DNA of 64,000 bases from Gymnorhina tibicen (lineage: Eukaryota > Chordata > Aves > Passeriformes > Artamidae): NCBI GenBank assembly GCA_013399875.1, contig VXAZ01014478.1, positions 89,729-153,728 of the forward strand, written 5' to 3'. The number at the start of each line of letters is the position of its first letter. The first letter of the stretch is position 1. Under the pieces are notes generated by a model, which made no database searches, had not been told where the DNA came from, and was given only the letters and a program-made list of their open reading frames with translations. Shown here piece by piece: positions 10,345-22,797 of the stretch. The position numbers were made by a program, and so were the translations under genes.

Positions 10345-13300
10345 GTAAGGAAATTATCATTTGCTTTTCTGAGCAGCTAAAAAGGAATTATTCTTTTTGT
10401 ATCTTGCATGTTAAATACAAGCTTTGGCATTTGTTCTCAGAATGTATTTTTTGCACTTGTATTTCTTTCACTCACAGATTATATGTATCAATTATTATGT
10501 ACACCTGAAGACAATTAACAGGATGTGGTTTGTGCATTGCATTTGTCATGCTTAACCCTTTAGATGGATGGAATGAAACAACCAGAAAAGATTATTTCTA
10601 ACTACTTGGATGATGTTTTAATGTAACTTGTCCCACACATGCTAAACTGTCTGGAGTAATAATGGCACACAAGCTCTCTCATATTATTAATTCATTAGCA
10701 TACACATTGTGAAGCCAGGAAGGGAGAATATTTACCTGAAGGATTTCTCAGTGCTTGTTAGTAGTTTGAAATAGTATCTGTCTTTTGACTGCAAGCTTAC
10801 CACTGCTGAGAAATATAGTCTGCCTTAAATAGCACATCCTTAGACTGCCATTTTTTATAGATATAGTAGTTATTGCTATCATTCTGCCTGCAAAGTGAAG
10901 ATCAAGGCTTCTGACCTGAAATGTGAAACCTAAGATGTTCTGTTACACTGTGCTGCATGTCTGACGGAGGCATCCCATGGACTGACTGCCTGTTTTGGTA
11001 TGACATTGACACTACTGTCCCCTAACTGCAGAGCTTTACATAAAGTTTCAACGTATTTCCTTCAGCTCTATGGTAAGGGGTTTTGCTGTGATAGGTGATA
11101 GGTTGTGATAGATTGCTGTTATCCTGAAGGTGATAGACTATATCTGAAATAACCCAGCTTTTGGATTTGAGCTAAGTGAGGAAGTTGATTGACAGGCCAT
11201 GGGAGCATAACGCTAAGACAGCTCCTTCATTAGCAGCACGTTCCTTCCAGCTGTGACAACATGCACCACCTTCCTCATCAGTTTGTGCACTCTGCTCCTT
11301 GCTCCAAACTGCAGTGTTTCATATGCCAGCTATTGTGATTATTCCCTCGGGGTGAAGTAGAGGAATCAATCTATTAATGCAAGCATTTAAGTAGACTTTG
11401 ACCCAGCCAAGTACAATGTTCCAATGCTTTGGCCTGTTAAGAAACTGCCTATAGCTGCTAGAATGTGCACCGACACGTAATCCAATTTATCCAGTGTCAA
11501 AAGAATCACAACTACAGAAAAGCACTTTCTTCTCTTCCTTTATTAAGAACTTTTTAATAAATTTCCATAAAGCACCATACTTAAATACTTAATGACTTCT
11601 CAAAAACCCAAATGAGAACGGGAGTTGCCAAAATGATTATTTACAATTTTTAAAAGACATTATAAAAATTGAGGACCTTAGGTATATATAGAGATTTTTC
11701 TAAAAATTAGCAATAATTTTACGGGGGTATCTAAGTGACCACATGAATAAAATATGCAATGCTTAAGAGAAAACTTCATCTTCTATAATGTATCATATGA
11801 ATAAGCACTGGCAAAACAGGAACTAAACTAATGAGTCCAAACTAAAAGGTTATTTAAACTATAGCATCTGTAGTGTTTTAATGCCTTATCTCTTCTCTAT
11901 GAATAATGTTTATGTTGTTTCTTATATACACAAATGTCAGTAATTTCAGTGTTTCCTTCTGAAAGTCTTTCCAGGTAGCCAGAAATTCTCCTGGCTGCAT
12001 ATTTTGCCACCATAGCTTTATTGAGTGGCATTTTACTCCACAAACTACTGCCAAAGGTGAGCACTGCATACATTGACTATGGAGCCAGAGTGCAGAATCT
12101 GACCATAAATAATGAAAGAAACCCTTTACATTTTAATTATCTGACTGAAAATTTTAACAGTAAGACAAAGACATGGGTATTGAGGGCTAGATCTACCAAG
12201 AATAGACTGTATTTTATAAGGAGCTAAGATAATTGAATGTCTCATTCACTTTGTATTCTTACAAAGCTTAAGGCCTGCCTCAGTCTCTCACATGCAGTTT
12301 GACTAGCAAAAAATATGCCTTTATATATGCTCAAAAGCTTTCCTACAGCTCTTTGTTAATATCTGTCTTTTCTCTCTGGAAATTCTTGTTCACTACACCC
12401 ATGCTCTTTAAATATACCTTATAATTTTCCGATTAGAAAAAAAATCATGGTAGTTCTATGATTTCAAAGACAGCAATATTGTTCCCTCCAAATTAGTGTC
12501 TGTTACTAGTCAGGTTACATCCAAGCCATGAAACTCCAAATAACACTAAAAAGTGTTTATTTTTGCAATGGGAATATTTCATTTGAACCTTAATTTTATT
12601 TTTTTAAAGTGCCAAAGAGAATCAGAAACCCAAACAATTAGTTAAGCTTACACTCATAAGTTGGTTTTCTATTCATAAGATATGTTATTCTTTTCCACAT
12701 TACATACTGTAAGCATCTTCTTTTGTCAGATTCAGAAAAAAATAGATTAAAAAAACACAAATCAGAAAGAGTTAAGAGTTTACATATTACAAACTGTGAA
12801 TTTTCTTTCAAGTCTTTGATGTTGTTAATGTTAATCTGGGCTTTTTTCAACACTTTAAACTGATTCAGTTATGTCATTTTTTTCTCAAAAGATTAATTTG
12901 ACCTTTTTGAAATTAATGTTGCATTCCTTTCCAGCTTGAACTCACAGAATGTGAAATTTATTTTTATTTTCCTAGCTAACTTAAAGCCATTAGGGGGCTC
13001 TTTCCTCCTATGTTATCACACAGCAAGCTGCAATAAAAAGATATAGCTAGTTACTAGACTTTTTAACCAGAAAGAAATTCTACTTGAATTAATTTATTTT
13101 GGGTGTAGACCATTTTAATAATACAGAATGACTAAAAATATCTCTATTTTTGTTTGTTTGTTGGAGAGGGTTCTGTTTGTTTGGGGGTTTTTTGTTATTG
13201 CACATAATTAAAAACTTTTACTGTGAATTAATGGTTATGTCTAGAAGTTACTTTATTTCCCATAAAGGAGAAGCAGGGAGTTCAGCAAAAAGTTTGAAGT

Positions 13301-14611
13301 AATCCCTGGAATCACTAAATCTAATTAACAGCCTGCTTATGAAGCACCACTTCTGTTCAAGAAGCTAGAGTTTATTTTTTCTAATAACTGTGAACAATGG
13401 TGCAACTACCACTAAAAAAAAAAAAAATTCTGTTGAGTACTGTTATATTGTACTGAAAAGAACCTGAAGTACCTAAACATGACATACTCTTCCCTTGCAC
13501 AGCTTGCTTTCAGAAGGGCTAAGTATGTGACCAGGATTTTTGGATCACTTTATTTCACGAAATAAGAAAGTTTCAATTCTGAAAACATTTACTCACATGA
13601 ACAACTACACTGAAGTTACTGTGGACCAAATTTCAACACCTTTGTTCTTCCTATTACCCTTTCGTTTCTGTACATTCATTTCAGCACTGTACCTGAAATC
13701 AGTTCAGGTACAGTTTGCACTATTTCTTGTGGGGTTGTGAACTTTGTGCGATTACTTGTGGGATTCCTTGGAAACAACTATAGAATAGCCTAATGCAGGC
13801 TAAGGAAAAGAATTTAATTTGTTGTAAAGCACAGCAAGGAGGTTGCAAACACTGCAGTATCATGCTGAGGTGAAGCAAGGAGAAACATGAGTGTCAAAAG
13901 ACAAGCAAAATAATTGTCAACCTGTTCCAGTTTTGAAAAATTTTCTTATTCCTGCCATCCTTGAAAGAAAAAAATCCCAAACTGGTAAATGATTTTACCC
14001 ACCCTGAACCAACTCACTACTTTATATCATTTAGCTTGGAGAGACTACAATACTAACAACTCCATTCGTGGTGCTTGACATTCACAACAAAGGAGTATAA
14101 TCTAACCAAGTTGGAATTAAGAAAAAAAATCAAGATAAAAATGATGTTATTTCTTGGTTTTACTACATATTTGAATAATCTCTGTATTTCTGCATCCTCT
14201 TATAGCAACTATTGTATGACACATCAATGAAGAACTGTGTTCTGCTAAACAGCATCTAGAAATTCCAACCAGGATCTCAAGATACTTTGATTATTGCTAT
14301 ACATAGACAGAGGTTCATGCAATATAATGAAATTGTCAAAAATGTGGAATAAATCAAGTATTATTTCTGAGACAGATAATTGATGCTTCAAACTCAGAGA
14401 AGATGATCTTCATTAGCTATATTATTAGCACATTGCAAATTCAGCATCATACAAATTATCTTCCTGTTAGCAGAAGAGGGCTTTTTCATTACTAAAAGGT
14501 GGCTAAAGTTAACTATGACTTGCTTGCATTTCAAGTAATTAATTGTGTACACATGAACAGTTACCAAAGCTGAGGTGGCATTAGTATTAGTAATTCATCA
14601 GGCACAGAATC
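10345..14611. other. Unique sequence, possibly intron of the candidate gene
   Basis: No transposon is recognised in over 4 kb. Features seen are a T/G tract near 13145-13197 and a 14-base A run at 13414-13427. The stretch 11150-11510 is well mixed in composition and looks like it could be a conserved non-coding element, but only alignment could show that. Open frames at 11878-12069, 12021-12227, 12638-12853 and 13540-13740 are not gene-like. Confidence 0.45.
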
Positions 14612-15198
14612 ACCAGCCAGTCAAAGAAGGGGATTGTCTCTCTCTGCTCTGCACTGGAGAGGTTTTACCTGGAGTCTTGTGTGCAGTTTTGGGTGCCACA
14701 ATATAAGAAAGGTATAATGTCATTAGGGATTATCTAAAGGAGGGCCACAAAGATGGTGAAAGGGGGAGGGGAGGGGAGGGGAGGGCATACAAGGAGTGGC
14801 TGAGGTCACCTGGTCTGTTCAGCCTGAAGAAGAGGAGACTGAGGGGAGACCTCTTCACAGTCCACAACTTTCTCATGAGAGAAAGAGGAGAGACAGGCAC
14901 TGATCTCTTCTCTCTGGTGACCAGTGACGGGACCTGAGGGAATGACATTAAGTCTTGTCAGGGGAGGTTTAGGTTGGATATTAGGAAAATGTTCTTCACC
15001 CAGAGGATGGTCAGGCACTGGAACACGTTCGCCAGAGAAATGCTCACAGCACCAAGCCAGAAGGAGTTCAAGAAGCATTTGGACAATGTTCTCAGGCACA
15101 TGGTATGATTCTTAGGTTGTCCTGTGCAGGGCCAGGAGCTGGAATTTGATGATCCTTTTTGTTCCCTTCCAACTCAGGATATTCTATCATCCTATGAC
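14612..15198 (+). mobile_element. CR1 LINE 3' fragment with intact 3' tail
   Basis: Plus-orientation CR1 from the 'GGGATTGTCTC...CTGCACTGGAG' region through 'CACCTGGTCTGTTCAGCCTGAAGAAGAGGAGACTGAGG' type sequence. It ends in TTCTATCATCCTATGACT, a decayed form of the CR1 8-bp tail repeats. About 590 bp remain, so it is 5'-truncated. Inside it lies an expanded GGGGA array (14762-14785). The overlapping frames at 14730-15115 on both strands are element sequence, not genes. Confidence 0.92.
14762..14785 (+). repeat. (GGGGA)n array with strong G-quadruplex motif
   Basis: Five G runs of three to five bases, each separated by a single A. This meets the strictest G-quadruplex pattern (four or more G3+ runs with 1-nt loops) on the plus strand. 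It arose by expansion within the CR1 copy. Confidence 0.95.
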
Positions 15199-16048
15199 TT
15201 TATTTGAGGCCCAAAACAAATTGCTGGAAGAATGACAGGAAGTATGTAGCAGAAGCAAGGAACAGAGACAACTACTTGGTTGGAGTCAAACACCCTAGCA
15301 GTAAGACTTTTCTCCTCTGTAAAACACAGTTTAATTCAATTGTATGCTCTGCTTCCTTGAAATCAATGAAATTTTATGTAAAAGATAAAAATTAAACCCG
15401 TATGAGATTCTGGCACAAAGTTTCTGCAGAGCTTCACTCCAGAGGTAACTATAATTTACTGGTTGGTTAATTTATCCCTTATATAAACACACTATGCAAA
15501 GCACTTTGAAATACTTCTGAATAAAAACTGTTGTGTAAATGTGAAGTATTATTATGGCAAACAGAACTCACTCAAAGTTGACAGAAGTCACTTCAACTAA
15601 TGAAAACTGCAACAGTCTGGGGTGCTTTATTAAGCATGAATAAATAATTAATCTCTGATGAATGTTTAAAGGCTGAAAAAACAGTTCCTCAGACATGTAC
15701 TCAAGTAAGAATTACTTAATTTCTTTTTCCTATTTCATGTTTTCTAAAATATATGAAGGGAATAATCCAAATGACTAGATATTAGAAGTAGAGAAATTTG
15801 CAAAAGCAATAATATATGTACTGTCAAAATATTTTAAAAAGAAGTAATAATGTAATCTAAAATACACATCATAATACAATGAGAAGCAAAATCTGCTGGG
15901 TTTTTTTTTAATTTTTTTTTATTTTTACTGGAAAAAAATTACATAGCAAATGAAATTGCATTGAAACAGCAGCCTGCAGCTTCCTCAAATTTGCATACAA
16001 TCCTATATATATATATTTATATACATCTATGGTGGCATTGCTGCCAAT
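15199..16048. other. Unique A+T-rich sequence, nothing recognised
   Basis: No gene or transposon seen. T-rich run at 15900-15927 and a short (TA)n run at 16004-16024 next to the following CR1 scrap. Confidence 0.5.
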
Positions 16049-16114
16049 GGCAGGGGTGTTGGAACTAGATGATCTTTAGGGTCGCTTCCAACCCAAGCCA
16101 TTCTCTGATATGAG
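16049..16114 (+). mobile_element. CR1 3'-terminal scrap
   Basis: About 65 bp matching the last part of CR1: GGCAGGGGTGTTGGAACTAG, then a GATGATCTTTAGGGTCGCTTCC type stretch, then CCAACCCAAGCCATTCTCTGA. It is plus orientation and extremely 5'-truncated. Confidence 0.9.
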
Positions 16115-19100
16115 GCTATTATATATGTGCATGTACCTATATTTGAGCTTATCTTTTTCTGTATGGAATACCCCTGTATGGAATACCTGGAAAATTTGAA
16201 ATGTTTGGGAATACAGGCATGTGGAACCCAAATGTGTTCCCTGAGTTCCATAATAGGAAAGGGTTTTTTGGTTGTGAAACCACTTGAGGGTCCAAGTTAT
16301 AAGACAGGTGTCACCAAGAAATGCAGATCAGCAGATCATTAGATGGCAGGATCCTAACAAAATTCTATTTTCCTTGATATTGAGAACAGTTTGTTCACAT
16401 AATCTGCTTTATGCTGTGATGTGATAGCAGCATGCAACTAACTACCATTAAAACACACAGTACAGTTTTGAGAAAAGCTCTTTAAATTTTTGGCTTTGCT
16501 TGAATTTCAAAATATTTAGAAGTGAGCCAAAAGTGTTGTTGCTTTGCAAAACACTGATTATGTTTGGCTCTGGAACAAGACATGGATAAATCCTGCTCTG
16601 ACCAGTGACTATTAACACTGGTCTGTGGAGTATAAAGAGAGTGAACAAAGTTCTGCAGAGCAGCTGATAGTGAGAAGTAATTCATTGTCCTCTGGCAGAT
16701 CTGTAACACTGAGAATTAATGTACCTACAGCAGTGACAAAGCTATGGTAACACCTTGACTATTTATACACCTTCTTCTTTTTTCCCTCAGAACTTTTTGT
16801 GACTGATTTAGGATTTATGACTGAAGTATTTTTTTCTTCCCTCCAGTTACCAGATATTGAACAGAAAAACAAAACCAACCAACCAACCAACCAACCAACC
16901 AAACAAATAACCAAAAAAACCACCAAAAAATATCCCACACCAAACCCCTGTCAAAACAGCTTTGGGCAAGCTGTTAAAGGTAAACAAAATTAACTGTCAA
17001 AAATTAGTAAATTATGATAAAATTTTTCCTTGAACCTAGTGAAACATTAGTTTTATTCTTAATACTATGTAATGATCGGAAGCTAGAAGCTCTTTGTGGC
17101 CCAGAATACTTATCAATGACAGTAGGAAGTTTTGCAGCATATGGAAATTATATACACCACAAAGTAAAAATATATGATAGTCATTTAAATTCTATAAATT
17201 TTAGTTCTAGAAGTCTGTTTTCCTTAGGTGTATATAGACTTTACCAATTTCTAAAAACTACTGACTAGAAATTTCAGTGTTTTGCTCTTCCTGGCTTCTT
17301 AAGACCCATAGTTCTTAATTCTATGCAACACAGCTGTACTGATATGTGTAAGGACAATTCTGAGATTAATGTTGCAACTTTCAAATGTAAATGAGAACAA
17401 TTCCTGCTACTGGTACATCTTATTGAACTGGATTAAATAATATAAACATATCCTTCATATTTTTTTACTTAACTTATAACAGACTATACATTCTTAATAA
17501 TGTGTGTGGAACAAGAATTTGAACCTGTCTTCTTAAACGAAATCATAATTAACTTCTGATGGGGAAACAGACTTTCAAGTTCCCTGCCCTAGTTTGAGAC
17601 ACAGGAAATTTGAAGCACCTTCAGGTAAGCTTAGATAATATTCAAGGAACTCATTCTTGGATGTTTGTCCATTAATGCTAGGCGCTGTCATATGCCAGTA
17701 TATATGTACAGAATCTAACTAGCAATGTCATCAGTACCTGCTCTTTGTTAATTTATGCCAGTAAAACAAATGTCAGTGCCTAGGACTGCAGCTGTTATGA
17801 GGTGGTTTATCACCAGCAAAGCTGGAGCAAAGTGTGAAAGTGTCCATCAAAAATGGAAAATCATCCCTGAATTGCATGACCAGGAGCATGATCAAGCAGA
17901 TGTGTCATGAAGATGTTATTCTGAAGATCAGAGAGAACACTCTGGGAAAAGATGTTTCTTTTGCACTCTGTATCCATACATTGTTTGACTGCCACATCAT
18001 CTTTAAGACCTTGGAGAAAAGCTTACAGCTCTTTGCCCTGACTAACTCTCAGACACATGGGATCAGGAAGACAACATCAGTGAAATGATGCAGATATAGA
18101 ATTAGTAGTTCTTGTCACAATTTTTGTACTGTTTAGGAAAATCGTTCAAACTGAATTTGTACGTTACTCTAAAAAATGGCACAGTTTAGTGGCTTTGCTT
18201 TCCAGGGGAAAAACTAAATAATTATACATGTCTGCCTCCAATGTGAGGTGCAATCTCCTCCCCAGTCTAGCTCATATATTCAATGTCTTGCCCTAGTGCA
18301 GCAAATAAACATGCCTGGGACATATCAAACTTCTTAATAACTTTAAAGAATTAAATGAAATGATGTTACATAGAGAGAAAAATATGCATAAAACCTGTCC
18401 AACTATATTACATATCAGTCTAAACCAAAATCCTTTGTCTGATGATTCTATAATTCTCTTAGGCATCTAGATTTCTACTAATTTTTTTTGGTTCGTATAT
18501 ATATACATGTATCTGAAACTCATTAACTTCTTCACCTGTTTTTATAACTAAGTGTTCCTGCCTAAAAATTTTGGAGAAGCCCTACTGCAAGAATTGCTGT
18601 CAGTTTGTGTGGTTGATACACACTAGTGTGTTGGAGGAGTAAATGTCAAGATATACAGGACGTCAAGATTAACTCATCCACAAGCTTTTATCATGCAAAA
18701 CAGTTTAAACTCCTTTCATCGAGGAGAGGTATCTTTCATTACTTCGTATAAACCTTGGCATAAGAGTATGCATGTAGACATTTACCAAGAAATAAATTAT
18801 ATACTATGAATCTCCATTCTGGTTTACCATCATGTATTTTCTTTGACTCTGTCAGAGATTAACATTCTCAAGAGGAATCAAAGAATACTTTAGCCATGAA
18901 CATTTTCCAGACAGTGATTTGTAGACCAATCTTGCTATCTATGCATATCTAAGGAGTATCATTACAGTCTTTCCTACTTCTATAACTATTCATCATCTTC
19001 ACTTCCATATGATAGCTGCAGATGTTTTAGATTTATGCTAAAATCCAGAGAGAAATGCTGTACAGTATGTGAAAGTATTTCATGTAGCAAATGTGTATGT

Positions 19101-19360
19101 ATCTGAAAGTAAAAAATAAACCTACCTGACACTGACAGCATCAACTATTTCAACCTGCAAGGTCTATGGAGAGGTTATGGGTCCCCGATACTTTTGTCAT
19201 TGATTTTACACAATTTTGCAGGTCTAGAATTTGTGCTGAAAAGAATTGGCATTTTCTTAGATGGCACAATTTCAAGTGTTCTGTGATGAAGATACCCATT
19301 TTAAAACTAAAACTTCTTTGCAAGTGTCCTATATCCAGGACCAGAAATGTGTAACATTAC
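16115..19360. other. Unique A+T-rich sequence with one microsatellite
   Basis: A short 15-bp duplication (CTGTATGGAATACC) occurs at about 16159-16190. The 84-codon frame at 17834-18088 has mixed amino-acid composition and begins inside a less A+T-rich patch (17780-18090) that might be a decayed processed pseudogene. I could not identify a parent. The remaining frames are not gene-like. Confidence 0.45.
16875..16902. repeat. (CAAC)n microsatellite
   Basis: About seven copies of CCAA/CAAC followed by a decayed A/C-rich tail to about 16940. Confidence 0.95.
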
Positions 19361-19451
19361 TTCCTTTTCCTTTTCCTTTTCCTTTTCCTTTTCCTTTTCC
19401 TTTTCCTTTTCCTTTTCCTTTTCCTTTTCCTTTTCCTTTTCCTTTTCCTTT
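19361..19451. repeat. (CCTTTT)n hexanucleotide array
   Basis: About 15 perfect copies of CCTTTT, pure pyrimidine on the plus strand and pure purine on the minus strand. Open frames through it encode only KGKG or KRKR runs on the minus strand and PFPF on the plus strand, and are repeat artefacts. Pure pyrimidine/purine mirror tracts of this length can form triplex (H-DNA). Confidence 0.98.
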
Positions 19452-21760
19452 CATCTGTACCACTTTTCTCAGATTTTTCCTTCTTTTCAATGAATTTATT
19501 TTTTCTTTTTTTCTTTCTTGTTTTAGGGGAAGGTGGTGGGCTAGAGTGGGCAAAGCAGGTAACAGGTAGCATCTTTTATTAGGAAAAGAACATAAGGTCA
19601 GCCATTGAAGTCTGCAGCAATTTGGAATTTCATATTTTTGGGGGATAAGGATGTTGAAGAATTTGAGGGGTTTGGTTTTATTTGTTTGTGGGGGTTTTTT
19701 GGTTGATTTTTTAGTTGATAAATCTAGTCACTAAAGTGATAGGTGCTCTACGCTGATTAGATAAATACCTCATGTGGGCAGAATATGCTGTTCTACCTTT
19801 TGAAAGAGCATTACTTTATTAATGAATTTGTTTAATTTACACACCCTTCAATAAATCATCTGCTTGGGTACAGAATTAAATATAATTACGTCACCCTGTA
19901 GCATGCTTTTATTGTAGATGATGTGTGAACCACTCTGGATTTAGCTGCACTTTTGCACTTTCTAAATAATGTGTCAGCTAGAAAAATTCAACATAACATA
20001 AGGTGCCCTACTCTCAGGAATGATAATAGTATCTGGAAATACAGTATGTGAAGTCTTATGGACATTGAAGTATAATCTTTAGGGAATAAAAAAAACCAAC
20101 TAAATTCAAATTATAGCTAGTGATTGAACTAGGAGATTATGATGTTCTACTAATAAAATTTAAATTACTTTTTAAAAAAAATAGCAGTAAGCAAAACTGT
20201 AACATATTTAACAAATAATGTTGTCTTCGTAGTATTATCTTGAACCTAAATAAGATATAGAGCTGTTGTTTTACACGACACTTTAAAAATCTCTCTTTCA
20301 TTGTAGATGCATGTGTATGCACAACTGAGTCACTACCTAATTTCCTTCTGAGATCTCAAACAATCTTTAGATCTACCACTTTTATTTCAGTTAAAATGCA
20401 GAGTATGCTGGAAATTTCATCCCTACCCACCAAAAAATAACAAGAATAATCAAAGTCATTGATTAAATAACTTAAGTAAGTCACTACTTCTCTTGAAATC
20501 AGATTCTAAACATCATTTGCCTCCAATGTTCCAAGAATCAGGATGGTTATTTCCTCTGAGCTAGAAAACTCTTCTGGCATAAAGAAGCATATAAATTTTG
20601 GCTAATATACCATATGGCAGATGATATGTTGTCATACTAATTTCCACGACTTTTAATTATTTTTATTTCATTATATTTTAAAGTATTGAAGCCGGCAGTA
20701 ATTGAATTTTGTGATTTTGTACCACACTGAAGTGTTTGCAGTGACTTTTTATCATTGTGAACACAAGTGCTGTTCCTTGTACCTAACACTGTGCAGTATT
20801 CATAATATTAGATATAAAAAGATATATATTCTTAACAATTTTGAACAAGTTTTTAACAAATAATGAAAAAAAATTCTCTCAATAAAGTTCCTTGTTTAGG
20901 AAATGAAAAGCAAGATGTAAAGAAGGCCTGATTTTTATTGTTGTTTGATCTTACAATTCTTTCTCAAACAATAAATTATTCATTAACACAAACCGTACAC
21001 ATAGGATTGTTGATCTTGACAAGGACTAAAGAAATATGCCACCTTTCAATCCCTGTTATGTTTTCTGACAAATCTACATGTTATTCCTTTGCATTAATGG
21101 ACATTTCTGCCCTCTTTCTCCCATTCCCTTCTCTGGAACAAAATAGTCCTAGAGGTATTATGCTTTTAGAGAAAAGGTGTAAATATAATTCTTCTAGATA
21201 TAATTCATAAAATTCAGGAAGACCCAAAACACTGTTGAAAATATTCTACAACAGCGTAAAACTTTCAGGATGTGAAACAATCTTTAATGTATCTATGTCA
21301 TCAGAGATGAGTGATTTATTTCATACTACCAAGTATGGATTAAATCAACCAACAAAACATTCAAGGTCTAAATTTGAACTTTGGAATAATGTAGGGATAA
21401 CTATGTTCCTCTTTCATCGTGCAGCATTGGTTTCTCAGTATAGTGACTTGCATTAAAAATTGCTAAACCTGAAGACTTGTTTTAAATTTCCTTTGAATAT
21501 TGGTGATTTTGCCAATTACAGAATGAATTATTCAAGGGTATTTTTAGAATTACCTAGATAACAGCCCCCTTCATGTATTGTGAGAATAAAAATATCAACT
21601 GAATTCAAATAAGTTTTCTAAGTGCCTTAATTTAAACTTTGCCTATTTTCCTATGCATTATCTAGCCTGAGAATTGCATTTGACATGCGAAGATGTAACC
21701 TCCATGAGAATTACAGCTACAATTTGTTTCCAAGTAATCACAAACAAACAAGTGCATATA
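19452..21760. other. Unique A+T-rich sequence, nothing recognised
   Basis: Contains a T/G-rich tract at about 19660-19712. Frames at 20137-20322, 20938-21210 and 21235-21456 show no coding features. No known repeat recognised. Confidence 0.5.
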
Positions 21761-21782
21761 GATATCTACAGTTGTAGATATC
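21761..21782. repeat. Near-palindrome, 10-bp arms with 2-nt spacer
   Basis: GATATCTACA, spacer GT, then TGTAGATATC: perfect inverted arms able to form a small hairpin or cruciform. Confidence 0.95.
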
Positions 21783-21929
21783 AGTATATATAACCATATA
21801 ACCACAACTCAGAAGCTTCTGTTTGAAAATTGAAAAGTCCCAATGCTCCAAGACTCTAAAAATTAAAATTTATCCACCAAGAAAACTGAAATGGAAACAA
21901 ACTGTGCATCGGGATAAAGCAGTTTGCTT

Positions 21930-22278
21930 GTCCAGTGTGGATACAGAAAGGGCTGTTAGAAAGATTTTCCAGCTTCTTGCAGTGTTCTGTGTGAATCTTT
22001 CCTTTCTCATGCAAGCTATGTAAACAATAAGATGTTTTTGTATAACTATCTGGACACCTGGTGTTTATCTAAGTTTTGTTTATGATGGACTGGGGTAATG
22101 TTATTGCAATGGCTGTTGTAAGACCTTAGCCAATCACCCTAAGGGGTGGATGGTCACTGACCAATCTCCTTATGTGATTAAGACATATAAGTGGACAATT
22201 AATTAATTAAATAACACACTTTCCTGCTGGATATGTGTGGTTTCATTTCCTCGTCCCTGCTATGCAACCACAGTCCAG
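21930..22278 (+). mobile_element. Solo LTR, ERVK-like, with 6-bp target duplications
   Basis: LTR proper 21936-22272 (337 bp). It starts TGTGGATACAG and ends GCAACCACA, so the ends form the inverted repeat TGTGG/CCACA. Perfect GTCCAG duplications flank it (21930-21935, 22273-22278). Two CCAAT boxes (within AGCCAATCACC and GACCAATCTCC, about 22128-22167), a TATA-like ACATATAAG (about 22183-22191) and an A+T-rich AATTAAATAA poly(A)-signal region before the end give plus orientation and a complete U3-R-U5 layout. A 6-bp duplication and short LTR are typical of class II (ERVK-like) elements. No internal genes remain. The frame at 21823-22023 runs into the element and is not a gene. Confidence 0.93.
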
Positions 22279-22797
22279 CAGCAGTATTTTGCTGTGAATG
22301 ACCCCCTTACCTGCATTTAGCATGTTGATTACTCAGTCCACTGAAGCACAGGGTGCTGAGCAGAGCCATCAGTCAATACAGTAATTTATAATGATCACCC
22401 TTCTGGGCAAACTAGGGGATGAACTAGTCATTACTGTTTTCTTCTAGCTGAGGAAATCTGTTCCCCTGTTGATAAATATTCACCAAACAAACAGAAAAGC
22501 CTCTCTAACATATTCTTTTTACAGAGAAGTGAGAGGCTGTAGTTGAAACTGATTGTGCTTGAATACAGCTTAATAAGAAAAAGCATCTCTTTTTAACCTA
22601 CGAGACTCTGATAGATGTGTTCATCAATAACATAATTGGTTTAATGATACAAGAAGCTGATGTTAGGGTGGCTTCAAGTTAGGGAAAATGACTTCCCTTA
22701 AATGTGTTGGAAGCAATGCACAAACTGATGGCCACCATTCCACTGAAACAGAGGGCAAAATATGGACATGTCTCACGTTTCTACTGACTGTAGCTGA
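22279..22797. other. Unique sequence between LTR and G+C-rich block
   Basis: No gene or repeat recognised. Confidence 0.5.

Noticed and set aside
16875..16902. Short regularly spaced repeats suggesting a CRISPR array
   Set aside because: This is a contiguous 4-bp microsatellite with no spacers; the other tandem pairs also have no spacers, and the genome is vertebrate.
19329..19572. Lys/Gly- and Lys/Arg-repeat proteins on the minus strand, Pro/Phe repeat on the plus strand
   Set aside because: Direct translations of the (CCTTTT)n array; every frame of a 6-bp repeat without stops stays open.
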